Source: Amaurobius ferox (Eukaryota; Arthropoda; Arachnida; Araneae; Amaurobiidae). From it: DNA of 64,000 nucleotides. The notes under the pieces are model-generated. The model searched no databases and had not been told where the DNA came from. It was given only the letters and a program-made list of their open reading frames with translations. Position 1 is the stretch's first letter. Every line of letters begins with the position of its first letter. Both the position numbers and the translations under genes were made by a program. This document shows, piece after piece, positions 25,157-37,399 of the stretch. The DNA lies in NCBI GenBank assembly GCA_951213105.1, contig OX578137.1, forward strand, positions 74,058,104 to 74,122,103. Direction: 5' to 3'.

Positions 25157-26755
25157 ACTTTCTATACAATACATGGGAATGCACGGGGAAAGTATTGAAA
25201 TAGTGCCGAAAATTGGAATTCGAGTTTTTAATGGATCTACAAATTTTGAAGCTAATAAAAACCAAAAATACTATTTTTAGTATGACTTATGCGTCTGAGC
25301 AATGTATGTATCAGTGCTAGCTCAAAAACTATTTGACGAAATTGCACAAAATTTGGTATGTAAATGATAAGGGGGCTACTCTGGTGCTTATTCGATATAA
25401 TACCAGAAAGTATCCATGCTATTTTCTGCAATTAAACTCAATTTAATGAATAATGACAAAATGTATTTGAATCTGCAAGGAAAATCATCTGCTGCCCACA
25501 TCAAATTTTTAATTATAATAATGTGTATGTTTTCTGCCATTAACATGAATTTTATATGCTTTTGCTTTCCCTGCATAACATGGTAATGTATAGGGAAAGT
25601 ATTGGAATCAGGTCGAAAATAGCAACTCAAGTTTTCGACGGATCGACACGTTTTTGGACCTGTAGAACACAAAAGAATATTTTAGCGTGTTGTGCAATGT
25701 ATGTATGCAATGTGTGTGTGCAATTCTGCCCACATCGGATTTTTACTTTACTTACAATATAGTGTGATGTATAGGGAATGTATTGGAATTGTGTCGAAGA
25801 TTACAACTCGAGTTTTCGACGGATCTACACGTTTTGGGGCCTCTAAAGTATGAAAAATCTATTTTTAGCGCTGTGTGTACCTGGTGCTGACTAGATTTTA
25901 GTACAATTCAAAAAAATAAAACCTGCCTTTTTTGTGAAATTCCCCGCAGAAATTGCCAGAATCTAAATTGTCAAGACTGAATATATTGAAAATGCTTGTT
26001 TTAAACGTAATTTTAACAAGAAAACCAATGTAAAGCAACATGATTACTCTTAATTTTAACAAATGAAAATGAAAAAAAAATTCAAATAATTGGATGTAAA
26101 ATCAATAAGGTAAACTGTGTCAGTTTTAGCAATGAAATTGAATGGATTTTGAATGCAGTTTAATGGATTTTGAATTTGAGTTTGTAAGGATAGCCATGTG
26201 CTGCCGACATCAGATTTTTTGTACAGTTATAGATAAACTTTTTACATTTTGTTAATATGCATGCTTTATGCTATTAATATGGATTTTATATTTTTTATAC
26301 TTTTCCTGACATACATGTCAATGTATAGGGAAATTATTGGAATCATGTTGAAAATCGCAACTTGTATTTTCGACGAATTTACACGTTTTGGAACCTCTAG
26401 AATGCGAAAAAACTATTTTCTCTGTGTGTATAATATATGTATCATTCAAACTCAAAAACTAATTGAACAAATTTCATAAAATTTTATAGGTTATGGGTGA
26501 CTCTGATACTGTTTAAATTTTGGAATGATTCGGAATAAAAGAACCAGCCTTTTTTGCGAAATGGCCGCAAAAATTGTCTTTATAGACTTCAGCTGAAAAA
26601 CTATCGGACCAAACTTCTGAAAATTTAGTAGATAAGTCACATGAGGGTTACCCTGGTGCTGATCAGATTTTGGAACGATTCGAAATAAAATGACCTGCCT
26701 CTTTTTCGAAACGGCCAACAAAAAGTGTATGCATCCACTGTAGCTGAGAAATAAC
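25157..26755 (+). repeat. Four tandem, partly deleted copies of repeat H
   Basis: Each copy starts with a form of the terminal hairpin (ACTTTCTATACAATACATGG at 25157; variants at 25564, 25745 and 26299), then the TTTCGACGGATCTACACG word. Copies 1-3 end in CTGCCCACATCAGATTTTT-like words. Copy lengths differ (about 355, 180, 475 and 455 bases) through internal deletions. The AT-rich spacers between copies 1 and 2 and between 3 and 4 are themselves alike (TAACATGAATTTTATATG versus TAATATGGATTTTATATT). This suggests that a two-copy unit was duplicated as a block. Confidence 0.7.
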
Positions 26756-26792
26756 CCAAACTGCAGTATTAGCCAATTTAGTTTTTATAGCC

Positions 26793-27071
26793 TCAAACCC
26801 CATTGGACCAGCTCTTAAGTTCGTCATATTCAATAATCGATCCAAGTCGCTTTAAATGTTCTTCCATATCGTCCAGTAACCATTTTCGTGGTCTTCCAAC
26901 TATTCCCCTACCTCTAGGCTTACCATTAAATATTTTCTTTCATTTAGTTCTCATAGTTTTAATCACAGTTATAATGGCAGTCTGTTCGAATAACTCCTTC
27001 GGTTCCCTGTTTATTCTAATGCGCCAAGTACTATTCACATTTTTGATACATCGATATTTTTTTTCATTCAT
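26793..27071 (-). pseudogene. LINE-type ORF2 C-terminal relic
   Basis: Minus-strand reading from 27071 gives STWRIRINREPKELFEQ, ITVIKTMR, an in-frame TGA, then KKIFNGKPRGR and GRPRKWLLDDMEEHLKRLG. The last word is the conserved GRPRKRWLDDVEEDL tail found downstream of the RT domain in many arthropod non-LTR elements. About 15 residues of the usual GHVIRM segment are deleted at the stop. No RT core is left. The plus-strand frame over the same bases is a shadow. Confidence 0.75.
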
Positions 27072-27087
27072 CTTAGAGTAACATAAA

Positions 27088-27422
27088 AAAAAGGATTTAC
27101 TAATTGAGCGCGTTCAAGAGCACATTAACCGTCATATACATTAACAGTATATAAATGTTCCCCAAACTGTAAGCGTAAAAGAGTTTAAAGGCGCCGTTTC
27201 ACAAGAGTTTTTCTCTGTCGTCTTTCCGCCCTGTTGTCATCGTTAAGGACAAGATTGAGTGAAACACTTCGTTAAGGGTGGAAAATTACGAAATACGAGA
27301 TTAAATTCCTGTGTACCTTGTAACGAGTATCGTTACAGTTAATTGGTCTAAAACAGTTAATTAAGAGTGACATATAACGCATTTACTGTGACGCTTATAG
27401 CTCATATTCGATGTTTTATGTA
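27088..27422 (+). repeat. Dispersed repeat P, copy 2
   Basis: Partner of 1250-1602 in the same orientation: ATTTACTAATTG, AATGTTCCCCAAACT, ACAAGATTGAGTGAAACACTT, TTAAATTCCTGTG, CGATGTTTTATGT. It begins right after the LINE relic, which could mean that both belong to one inserted unit, but copy 1 has no LINE next to it. Confidence 0.65.
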
Positions 27423-28354
27423 GATAAAGGAATTGCAACATATTTTATTTTCCAATGATTTCATTCAGCTCGGTAGAAAATAAATAACGTATTATATACC
27501 AAAGTGGAAAACAGTTCTCAAATTGGGTGCACTGTTTTTCGTTGAAATCAGTCTATACGTGAGGCAAATCTTACTTGATACTGAAGAGGTAAATTGAAAA
27601 CTACAGTAGGCCACTAAGTTATTTTTCCTATCTGCAAAATTCTATTTAAAATAATAAACCAAAATTATTTTTATAACTCTAATGGTTTGAGTTTATATCA
27701 ATCTAATTTTATAATTAATATTCCAAATTTTCCTCATATCTAACCATATTTCAATAAAAAAACTTTCTGAATTGATATTCAGAAAGCAATTCTGTTGCTA
27801 TAGTAACCAAGTACTCAATATATACGCATAATGAAAAAGACATTTACGCATATGGAGACAAAACTGTATAATTAACCGGTCACAGCGCACAGAATGCACC
27901 CAAGTTAATCATGCCACGAGCATATACGATTACGTGCAAAAATAACATGGATCTTATCTTCTGTGGAAACCACGAGTGGTTGAGACGATGCATTAAAAAA
28001 CCAAATTGTATTCACTTTAGACATGTAAACATGTGAAAATCAAGAGAATAAGAATATGCCAAATATCCATTTGTTTATATTTGTTTATGATATCCAACGT
28101 TTAGTTAAGAACAAAAAGTGCAATGTCCTGAGATCTGTTCCTGTTACCGTTTCAAAAATGTTGTTATTTCCTTTTAATTGCATAAAAATAGCTATTCAAT
28201 TTGTATTATATATTAGAACTAATTTTTGAGATTTTTTTTTCATTTCAAAAATTTATAGACCTTTATACTTGACCTTTAGAATATCTTTACACCAGACACA
28301 AACAACTTGAAATTTTGGCACAAGTAAAGTCCACTTTGATAAAAGCTTGATATT
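27423..28354. other. AT-rich stretch, nothing recognised
   Basis: No frame above 60 codons and no linked repeats seen. Confidence 0.4.
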
Positions 28355-28443
28355 CTGGCAGAGCAGCTCAGCGGTAGAGTGTCGTCTAGCCAGTACGAAA
28401 TCTCATGTTTAGATTCCCAGTTCTAGGAACAAGCTTCTTTACA
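28355..28443 (+). mobile_element. tRNA-related SINE, family S1, copy 2 (head missing)
   Basis: Box A-like AGCTCAGCGGTAGAG (28366-28380) is close to the real tRNA D-arm consensus. Box B is GTTTAGATTCC (28407-28417). A CTAGCCAGTACGAAATCTC word and AAGCTTCTTTACA align with the other S1 copies. It has the best box A of the family, but no tRNA cloverleaf closes, so it is not a tRNA gene. Confidence 0.6.
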
Positions 28444-28483
28444 ATAGTGTTCGAACGAATTATTAAAATTTTTTGGTAAAAAT

Positions 28484-28860
28484 AGTAGCACAAAATTCAA
28501 ATAACTTCGTAGAACATCATCTAATAAAATAAATTAAAAGTATCGACCGATATCAAAAGCACTAGCAGTCTTTTTTCCAGAACACACACGAAGCTCAAGC
28601 TTGACTTGTCAGAGAAGAATCGGCGACTGATATAGAAACAGCAAACGTGACAGAAGCAGTGAACGGGTTGCCATCGGAGAGAAAAATAAAGGGAATATTT
28701 TTTTTTCTCTCGCCATTGGCAGTAACCTTTACCTGCTGCTACCACGTTCTCTGTTCCTACATCAGTCACAGGTTTTTTGCTGACAAGTGAAGGTTGCCCT
28801 TTTTTGTTTTCTAAATCAGTCGATACTTTTAAATTTTTATTATGTGCTACTTTAATCAAA
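28484..28860. repeat. Fold-back (inverted) repeat, about 375 bp
   Basis: Left arm words ACTTGTCAG, CGACTGATATAGAAACAG, AACGTGACAGAAGCAG and TTGCCATCGGAGAG recur as reverse complements on the right (28797 down to about 28713). An AT-rich loop lies near 28690. Outer words TAAAAGTATCGAC and GTAGCACA also pair across the structure. I estimate 75-80% arm identity. A 112-codon minus-strand frame (28521-28859) spans most of it and has no motif. It may be a MITE-like or foldback element, or two oppositely inserted short elements. Confidence 0.6.
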
Positions 28861-28970
28861 GATATTTGAATTGTATGCTATAGCAGCAGCTTGAGCTGTA
28901 CGTATAAAAATAGTAGCATCAAGGAGGCTAGCCTGAGTAAACTAGCAGAAAATAGGCTGTCATATTATTA

Positions 28971-29126
28971 AGTTGCACGCTAATCTAACATTATTGGGAG
29001 GATAATCCAGAGTTCACTTCGATAAGAACCTGCGATTTCGCCCCAGTATCTCAATAGTAGAGAATCAGCTGGCCTGTGCGAAAACCCGTGATTCGTTTTC
29101 CGGTTGAGGCAGCAAGGTTCTTTACA
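28971..29126 (+). mobile_element. tRNA-related SINE, family S1, copy 3
   Basis: Begins with the S1 head AGTTGCACGCTAATCTAACA, then GCGATTTCGCCCCAGTATCT, a box A-like TCAATAGTAGAGAATC, CAGCTGGCC, a box B-like CGTGATTCGTTTTCCGG and GCAAGGTTCTTTACA. Decayed. It lies 540 bases from copy 2 and 70 bases before a different SINE, making a local SINE cluster. Confidence 0.6.
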
Positions 29127-29198
29127 TCCTGTATGGATACAGCTGAAATTTTTTATCTTATTCATTTAATTTTAATACAGGGCAAATTATTCACAGAT

Positions 29199-29430
29199 GC
29201 CCACGTGGTGGTCAAACGGTCAAAAGCCAGCAATTCCTCGTACTCGTTCGGCACCCGGGTTATGGGTTCGACTCCCACTTTAGGCATGTATGTTTGTGTT
29301 GTTGGGCGCAATGTATTTCCACCCCCACTGGTGCGCTGGAGAAACGTCATATGGCGGCTAAGAGGTTCACGGTTCTGGCCGATGTATAGGCGAAGATGAA
29401 AGAGTCAGTACCTGGCCATTAGGGAAAAAA
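29199..29430 (+). mobile_element. tRNA-derived SINE, family S2, with target duplication
   Basis: The body starts GCCCACGTGGTGGTCAAACG (box A-like) and has perfect box B GGTTCGACTCC at about 29267-29277. It ends GGGAAAAAA. It is flanked by an exact 11-base direct repeat, TATTCACAGAT, at 29188-29198 and 29431-29441. The exact duplication and A tail indicate recent retroposition by a LINE. The 3' part does not match family S1, S3 or S4. Confidence 0.8.
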
Positions 29431-29441
29431 TATTCACAGAT

Positions 29442-32400
29442 TGACACACAAAATATATATTGTATCCACATATCACATTTATAAACGTGATACCAGCACT
29501 CGTTTTTGAATAATCGCATACACAAAAACACATACAGCATGCCAAAATCGAAGATTCATATTTATGAATTTTCTAAACAAGTAAAATCGTCAAAATGCCC
29601 GTTTTTGACCTCTTCATAGCACTTAAATTTTATTTGTATTTAAGGGAGGGACAAATATGAGATTAACTAATAAAATAAATCCATAAGAAGCATCATATCT
29701 ATTTACCGTCTTTGATAATCGCTATTTACCATCTATTTACCGTCTGTGATTCCGGCCCTGATACCGCCTCTGATCCAATTGTTGATAAGCTGCGGTAATT
29801 GTTGAAAAGTTGAAATGCGGTAATGAACGAAGCGTGAATCTTAAGTGATTTTCGTCAATGGCTTTGACTGTAAGAAATAGCTTGATAATGGATTTCTCGT
29901 TTCTATAGTATTGGAGAAAGCTTTTATGATTTTATCGTGAGTGGAATCTAACAGCAGTCTTTATTACGTTAACTTAAATAAGCTATTACGGAAGTGCTTA
30001 ATTTACAGCAAGCACATCGATTTATTGTAATTTAAATGCATCTTAATAAAGCGATATCTAATTTATAAACGGTAACCTAATCTGAGTATATAATCATGCG
30101 TACACTGTAGCAATCATTATCTGCTTATCTGTTTCGCCCTTGTTAGATTAGATCAACACAAATACTCGATACCGGTATAGCAGAAGAACTATTTATTACA
30201 TACCACCATTCTGAAAATACTGTTGTGATTAGCTATAATTGTCTGACTAAAAATGTCAGACATAAAAATGTCAGAATCCTCTTTGCTTTAAAATGCTTGA
30301 ACTATAATTCAACAAAAATATGCATATGCGGAAAACGGATCCCGCCTTTTGTTATTCGAGCATCATTCATTGTAGAGCAAATTTTGAGATACCATTCTAT
30401 TTGGAACAACATCCTTTACAAAGACATATGATAAAGTCGACAAAGTCGTTAGACAGTCTTCATATTAAAACTGGCACAAACTTTAAAATTCCCAATAGAA
30501 ACACCCACATTTGGCAGCATCCCTTGATTCTAAAGCAAAATTTAGCCTCCGATACCAAATGCCAAGTCATTTGGATGAAGCTTTTCCAAGTTATGAGTAT
30601 GTAAAGTTTTGAGCTCCTAATGTTAAATTAGTTTCCTATACTTTTATTCATATGATCTGAACAATTATCTTTTTGCGCTGATGTTTTTTTTATTAATTTG
30701 CTATTAAGCAACCCAAACACAATTACGGGATTTTTTATTTCTCTAATAGTTTTTGAATAAAATATAAATTATGAAATTAATATTGGAAAAAATATGTATG
30801 AAATATCTACACATATTTTGATGGAAATCGATTCCCAAAAAATTTTTGTATGAATATGCAAAATTTCAGCTACTTCGACCCTGTAGTTCTATAGCTATGT
30901 TTAAATAATCATCATCACGATGGTTTTATTAGTTGAAAAAATGACTTATTTGAAAAAATTATATTAATTTCAATTTAATCATTATCAATATAAATAAAAT
31001 GGAAAATATGTCTGTTTACTTGGGTCTGTGTGTGTGTGTCTCATCACCACGGTAGAACAGTTTCAGCAAATTTAATGAAATTTTGTGGGTAATCGTGAAA
31101 TAACCAGCCTTAAAATGTTGTCCATGTTTCGTGTTTCTAGGATAAGGGATCTAGGATAAGGTTTCTAGGATAAGGGATCGATATATTATACAATAACATA
31201 CAATAATTGTTTTTATCGAAATTAAATGTCTGACTAGATTATATCAATTAAGGAATAAAGATTACGGGAATTATTAATATTTAAAATTTCTTACGTTGTC
31301 TATTTTATTTTAGCAAAGAGATCTAAACTCATATATTGTGTTTAGATAATTAACTCATATTGTGTTCGGTCGATTGTTGAAACAAAATAAAACTAGTGTG
31401 GATATATGCTCTACTGTCATTTGTATATATTGGTTCAATTTCATATTTTTTATAAATTTGTTTACAAACGGGACCAAAATGTTTTATTCTTTAGACCTTA
31501 ACGTTAAGATAATTTTGCATAACAATAACAGAAATTCTTATACTTCTTTTTAAGATAATTTAATTAAATACATTTTAAAAGAATGTCTTGAATGACAATA
31601 TCATTTAGAATACTGTAGGAATGTGCACATAATTGTGAATTTGAAGTTTTTCACTTTATATTATATATTCCATACGAAAAACGAGTATACCACTAGTTTA
31701 AATAATAAAAATTTCTTTTTACCCAGTTTTAATAAAACTTTGTTGAAAAAATGAAGTACAGTTGCAACCTAATCGACGCAGTTCTGCAAATGTATCGAAT
31801 GGTTAAGGAGTAGTTAAAAGAAGTTTGTTTTAATCGGGGCTTGTATTGTTTTAAATATAACTCTGTATGACATCTAATACCGCATTATTAATTATTCTAC
31901 GATAAATAGTCCCGAAATTAATGCGAGTTCAAATCAAACACAAAAAATCTGAGAATTTATTATAATAAAATATTTATAAAAAAATATAAAAAAAATTATG
32001 ATAATAATATAGTAAATAATCAAATTATATAATGCTAATTACCGTAAGATGTCGTACTTTTACGTCAATAGAATAATTTGCAAATTTTCTGTTTAGCATG
32101 ATATCTATTTATACATCCATTGAACCGGCTATCATCGTTAAATTATATATCTATTTGATGAACAAATATCACGATTTTGCCATAATCGAATGCTATTACA
32201 AAATTCTGATTCCATTATTCGCGTAATTCGTCCTTTTATTCGATCATTTTAAAATCCCATAAGGTGATTTTTGAAGAAGGTTTTACGTTCTCAAAGACAA
32301 GATGAAATATCCGAAAAAAACAGTGATATCTGTTAGGTTGATCAAGAAACAGTTTAGGTCGATCAACAAAAACTTGCCTTTCAAACTAAAGTTTTCAATA

Positions 32401-34359
32401 TGGAGCTGAACCCTGAAAATTGCACATTTTGAAATAGTGAATATCTCCGAATATATAGCAAGCGCGCGAAAATTTATACTTGGAGTAATTCAGGAATCTA
32501 GAATTTGTTTATAACGCCAAAATCGGGTGAGTTGCCAATGGCAATTTGGAATTTTGTTGATATAAATACGGCCATTTATACAACTCCAGTGCATACGAAT
32601 TTATACAGGACGTTATTCCTAATCGAAGGATATTTTTACATATGCGCTACATTGAACGATCCTCAAACAACAAGGGCTGGGGCTATATTTTTCCGCAGCT
32701 GTACATAGTCACAGTTTTTTATCACATTACTTGGTGAATAATACAGTGGAATCCAAATAACGAATGACCGACATGTTTTTCAAATAAATTAATTACTTAA
32801 AATAAATTAGGATTAAGTCAAAATTTTATATCAAATAAATTAGGTATAAATCAATTGATAGTCCAGTCATTGTGGGTGCTCCGTTTTTAACAATAGAAAT
32901 ATTGTTTCTTACATTGATGTTGAATTCCTTTGATTTATGTACGATAACTTCACAAACATCTGTGCATATTTGCTATTTATAAAAACATCCCATTGTTTAC
33001 AGCTATCACTTTTAGCTTTTGAGATATAAGCATTACAATCTTAAACTGAAAATTTTCAATCTTCTTTAACTTGATAAGCCGGTTACTCGGAAACTATATC
33101 AGAATTTTTTTTATAAAATAAATGAAAATTCAAAAACTAAATTTCCTAACACATATTACTGTCGTTTACTATTTATATTCATCTTTTATAGTTTCGAAGA
33201 TATTTTGAATGAAATTAAAAAAAAATGAATAAACCTCTCTGGGACTGATACTTCTTAAAACATAATCGCAAAAAATAATATTCCAAATATTAAGATATCG
33301 AAATTATTTTTATATATTCATAAAATTATCCCTATTTCCGTCAAGACAAGAAACATTATTTTCATTTTTATCTATTATGTTGGGCGATATGAGAGATCAA
33401 AATCTACATTTTTCATAACTGGAGTCCCGCAACAGATACCCCAAGCATGGATATTTTTCGCATAAAAGTCCGTTTTCAATTCCGTCAAACCCCATTGCTT
33501 TACGAGGCTAAGTTTTATGATCGCTATTAAAAATTCACTTTTCAAGATACGTATCTAATTCTAGAACCAGGTCACAAACCATCAAGTAAGTAGAATGATA
33601 GAAATAAACGTAGGTAAAACGAGTGTTTTTAAAGTGGACAGCGAAAGATGTTTACAAAATGGTTGCAGTTTGCATTTTTATAAGGACGGAAAATATTAAT
33701 AAGAGGTTCTTGGTATGGATCAGTTTAATGTGAATCTCGAGCATAAATTAAGAAAGAACTTAAAGTAAACAGCATCCAGAAAGGACTCAATATTCACTTT
33801 AAAAGGTTCTAAGATTCCACAACCTTTGCTCATTCTTTTACTGTGTAAGCAGAAGTTAAATATTTATTTGGAAATAGTTAATATAGTTAAAAATTTTAAT
33901 CATCTGATTATTTTGAACAGCATTTTAAGCGAATTTTTATATTACTTTTAGAAAGTATCACATTTCTCGAATTATTTAAATATATCCTAAAACAAAATTT
34001 AAACCATATTTATTGATTTTATTTAGATTTATAATCTAATAGAAATTCATTGCATTATAAATACAAACAATCGTAATGTTATTATTTGAGCAAACAAAAC
34101 TGCTGACTCTTACTTAATGAACTAGTTGAAGGTAAACCTAATTCCAAATCACTGTTAAACTCGGTAAAATTAACATATTTGTAAAAAAGAAATATTTATA
34201 TAAATAATATCTGTACTTTGCTTAAAACGATACATTCATTTCATATATTTCCCTCATTCCTGATATAAATACTGTTTGAACGCGAATGTTAAGAGCATTT
34301 TGGCAAAAAACCTAAAGATCATTATTGCAATCTGTGTGAATAAAAGAAGAAATAAAATA
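29442..34359. other. Long AT-rich stretch, no gene recognised
   Basis: Nearly 5 kb with only short frames (up to 94 codons at 30320-30604), without motifs. A small direct repeat with the word TCTAGGATAAGG occurs at about 31137-31185. It could be intron, old repeat sediment or intergenic DNA; nothing in the sequence decides. Confidence 0.4.
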
Positions 34360-35120
34360 TTTTTTTTAAATAGATAATATAATTGACCAATAAAATGACA
34401 AACGAGAATGTATTAAGATGTTCACTTAGTCTCTTTAATGATGTTAAAATCTTTTGGCACAAACAACTAATGAATTTGATACATAGCATTTTGTCTTTGA
34501 TGCTTATATATATCCTCATTATGTATATATTCTAACCAGAGACATAATAAGCCTAACTGCATTCTCATTAAACATTGCATGATTGGATTAGTATCTGTTA
34601 AATGTCTGTATCCTATTAATGAAGCATGAAACAACTACAAGTATGAGTTTTAATAAAAGAGTACTCGATATAGTAAGGTTGAAAGAGACTTCATTAAATT
34701 AATCTTATGATACAGATCCTTACTAGACTAGGTAATCCGGAAAGATAAATTTACTTTTCTATTCAACTCTTAGGAAGCCAATTGTCTCTCAAAATAAATT
34801 GATACCAAGAGTACATCATTAAGATTACATAGGATGAAACGTCTCTTATAGGAAATTTATGCTTTTTGAAGATACTAGATTGTCCCACTACTAATCTTAA
34901 ATATTTCAAGTTCGCTACGGAGGCTATTGTCATTAAAAGGATAAGGTTGGAATGCGGTTTAAATAGTCAACTCTAATTCTATAAGTTATTTTTGCATCGC
35001 ATGTTTAACTTAAAAACAATGAACTTAACGAGCGTATGTGTAACCAAAGGCGCATATATAACCCCCTCCATATAATAATTTTAAACTTCGCAAATCCATT
35101 TATTTACTTACAGAAATACT
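34360..35120 (+). repeat. Dispersed repeat G, copy 4
   Basis: Shares with copies 3 and 6: AATTGACCAATAAAATGACA, TAATGATGTTAAAATCTTTT, ATTTTGTCTTTGATGCTTAT, GACATAATAAGCCTAA, ATGAAACAACTACAAG, AGTAAGGTTGAAAGAGAC and AGGAAATTTATGCT. It shows the family layout without the minisatellite present in copy 6. Confidence 0.65.
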
Positions 35121-35238
35121 CGATTTTGTCCATGATGTAGGCAATATAGAACTTTTGAATGCCATCTTAGTCAATTTTGTATACAAATTAACAAAAGAGA
35201 AATATAACGTTAAAGAGAGTTGAATCTAATAGATTTTT

Positions 35239-35374
35239 ACTTTCCCTACAATACATGGTAATGTATAGGGAAAGTATTGGAATCATGTCGAAAATCGCAA
35301 TTCAAGTTTTCGACGGATCTACACGTTTCAAGACCTCTAGAATACGAAAAAACCATTTTTAGCGTAGCGTTTGT

Positions 35375-35420
<46 letters not shown>

Positions 35421-36013
35421 ATTTTGTATACACTCTAACTAAAAAACTAATTGACCGAATTTCATAAAATTTGGTAGGTAAGTCACTTGTGGGCGAGTCT
35501 GGTGCTGATTAGTTTTAGATACGAATCGGGATAAAATAAACCCGCTTTGTTTCGCAAAATGGCCCGCAAAAACTGGTATCCACTCTAGCTAAAAAACTAA
35601 TAGATCGAATTTCAAACAATTTGGTAGATAAGTCACTTACGGGTCACGCTGGTGCTGATTAGATTTTGGTAGGATTCAGAAAAAAATAATCTGCCTTTTT
35701 TTGCAAAATGGCCCGCAAAAATCGCCAAGATCTAAAATAAAAAACTACGTATAATCAAATATATCCATTAAATGCTTGTTTAATACGTAATTTTTAACGA
35801 AGAAAAGAATAAGACCAACCCCATTACACTAGAACTAGCCGTTCTTGAGATATTTTAGTTTTTTCGCATTTTCTCTACGCCACCTTTGAAAATCAGTCCA
35901 GTTATCAAATGAGACCGAAAATTGAATTAAAAGTGAATTAAATTTAATTAAAATAAAAAGAACGTGGATATAAGTCTGCAGGGAAAGTCATCTGCTGCCC
36001 ACATCAGATTTTT
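35239..36013 (+). repeat. Hairpin-ended repeat H, tandem monomer 1
   Basis: Begins ACTTTCCCTACAATACATGG and folds with AATGTATAGGGAAAGT (10-bp outer stem, 5-bp inner stem). Next come TTTTCGACGGATCTACACG, GAAAAAACCATTTTTAGCG and a GT tract (about 35370-35416). Two direct blocks of about 150 bases follow (TATCCACTCTA...GGCCCGCAAAAA at 35430 and 35577), then TGCTTGTTTAATACGTAATT, and it ends TGCAGGGAAAGTCATCTGCT and CCCACATCAGATTTTT. The next monomer starts at once. TGCAGGGAAAGT is the inverted form of the start word ACTTTCCCTGCA. Confidence 0.8.
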
Positions 36014-36876
36014 ACTTTCCCAGCAATACATGGTAATGTATGGGGAAAGTATTGGAATCATGCCGAAAATCGCAACTCGAGTTTTCGACGGATCTACACG
36101 ATTCGAGACCTCTAGAATTCGAAAAAAATATTTTTAGCGTAACGTCTGTGTGTGTCTGTCTGTGTGTCTGTCTATCTGTTCGTCTATCTGTGTGTATGTG
36201 TGTATGTCTCTCTGTGTGTATGTCTGTCTGTGTGTATGTCTGTCTGTGTGTCTGTGTGTCTGCATGTCTGTCTGTATGTGCAGATCTTGTATCCACTCTA
36301 ACTAAAAAACCAATGGACCGATTTGCACAAAATTTGGTAGGTAGGTCACTTGCAGGAGAATCTAGATCTGATTAGTTTTGGGTATGATTCGTGATAAACG
36401 AACTCGCCTTTTTTTGCGAAATTGTCCACAAAAGCTTGTATCCACTTTAGCTGAAAAACTAATGAACCAAATTTTACAAAATTCGATAGATAAGTCACTT
36501 GTCATTCTGGTGCTGATTAGATTTTGGTAGGATTCGGAAAAAAAGAATCGGCCTTTTTGTTGCAAAATGGCCCGCAAAAATCGCCAAAATCTAAAATAAA
36601 AAACTACGTATGTTCAAATATATTCATTGAATGCGTGTTTAATACGTAATTTTTAACAAAGAAAAGAATAAGACCAACCCGAATACACTACGACTAGCCG
36701 TTCTTGAGATATTTTTGTGTTTTCGTATTTTCTCTACGCCACCTTTGAAAATAAGTCCAGTTATCAAATGAGACCAAAAATTGAATTAAAAGTGAATTAA
36801 ATTTAATTAAAATAAAGAGAAAGTGGATATATAAGTCTGCAGGAAAAGTCATGTGCTGCCTACATCAGATTTTTTT
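36014..36876 (+). repeat. Hairpin-ended repeat H, tandem monomer 2
   Basis: Head-to-tail neighbour of the monomer at 35239, same layout and very similar. The GT tract is replaced by an imperfect GTCTGT/GTGTAT microsatellite (36140-36280) that creates a CVCLCVCL-like frame on one strand and a DRQTHRQT-like frame on the other; both are repeat artefacts. It ends TGCTGCCTACATCAGATTTTTT. Confidence 0.8.
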
Positions 36877-37399
36877 AAGGTTTGCTTGTGCATCTTATGC
36901 TTTCTGAAAAAAGATATATTGAATTTCAGTCTTGAATAATAAATGTGCACTGCGGATTCTTTATTAAAATCCTGTCCTCTTTTAATATAGGCTATCTGTA
37001 ATATAGTAATTGAAATACGTCAATTTAATGTTTTTTATGATCTATTGTACCAAAGTAGTAAACAGTATTTAGTACTCAACATGAGATGAGAAAGAACACG
37101 CATTGTAAGGTTACTGCACCCAATCGAGGAATAATGTGGTTTCTGAAGTTAAAGTAATGATCTACGAAATTTTAATAAATCAGTCTAATAGTACAAATAT
37201 TCTGTCTCATTTATCTTGGTGTAAAACTTCTCAAAGACTGGAAAATATAAGCTCTATTTTTCCTTCAAAGCTGGGTGAAATCTATCAACTGTTACATGCT
37301 ATGTTATTTACTAAACAACGTCTTTTAAAGTTCTCGGAGCAGATGAGGCCAATATCTAAGAGCTTTACAAAAATGAGAAGTAAATGGAAAATTAAGACT
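36877..37399. other. Unassigned stretch
   Basis: Holds a frame of 88 codons (37136-37402, GTG start) with no motif I know. It may be chance. Confidence 0.3.

Noticed and set aside
28355..28443. Functional tRNA gene
   Set aside because: Box A is good but box B is altered and acceptor and anticodon stems do not close; it matches other S1 SINE copies.
28521..28859. 112-codon minus-strand gene
   Set aside because: Lies almost wholly inside the fold-back repeat and shows no recognisable domain.
36012..36375. Cys/Val/Leu-rich small protein or Asp/Thr/His-rich protein
   Set aside because: Translations of a GTCTGT/GTGTAT microsatellite inside repeat H.
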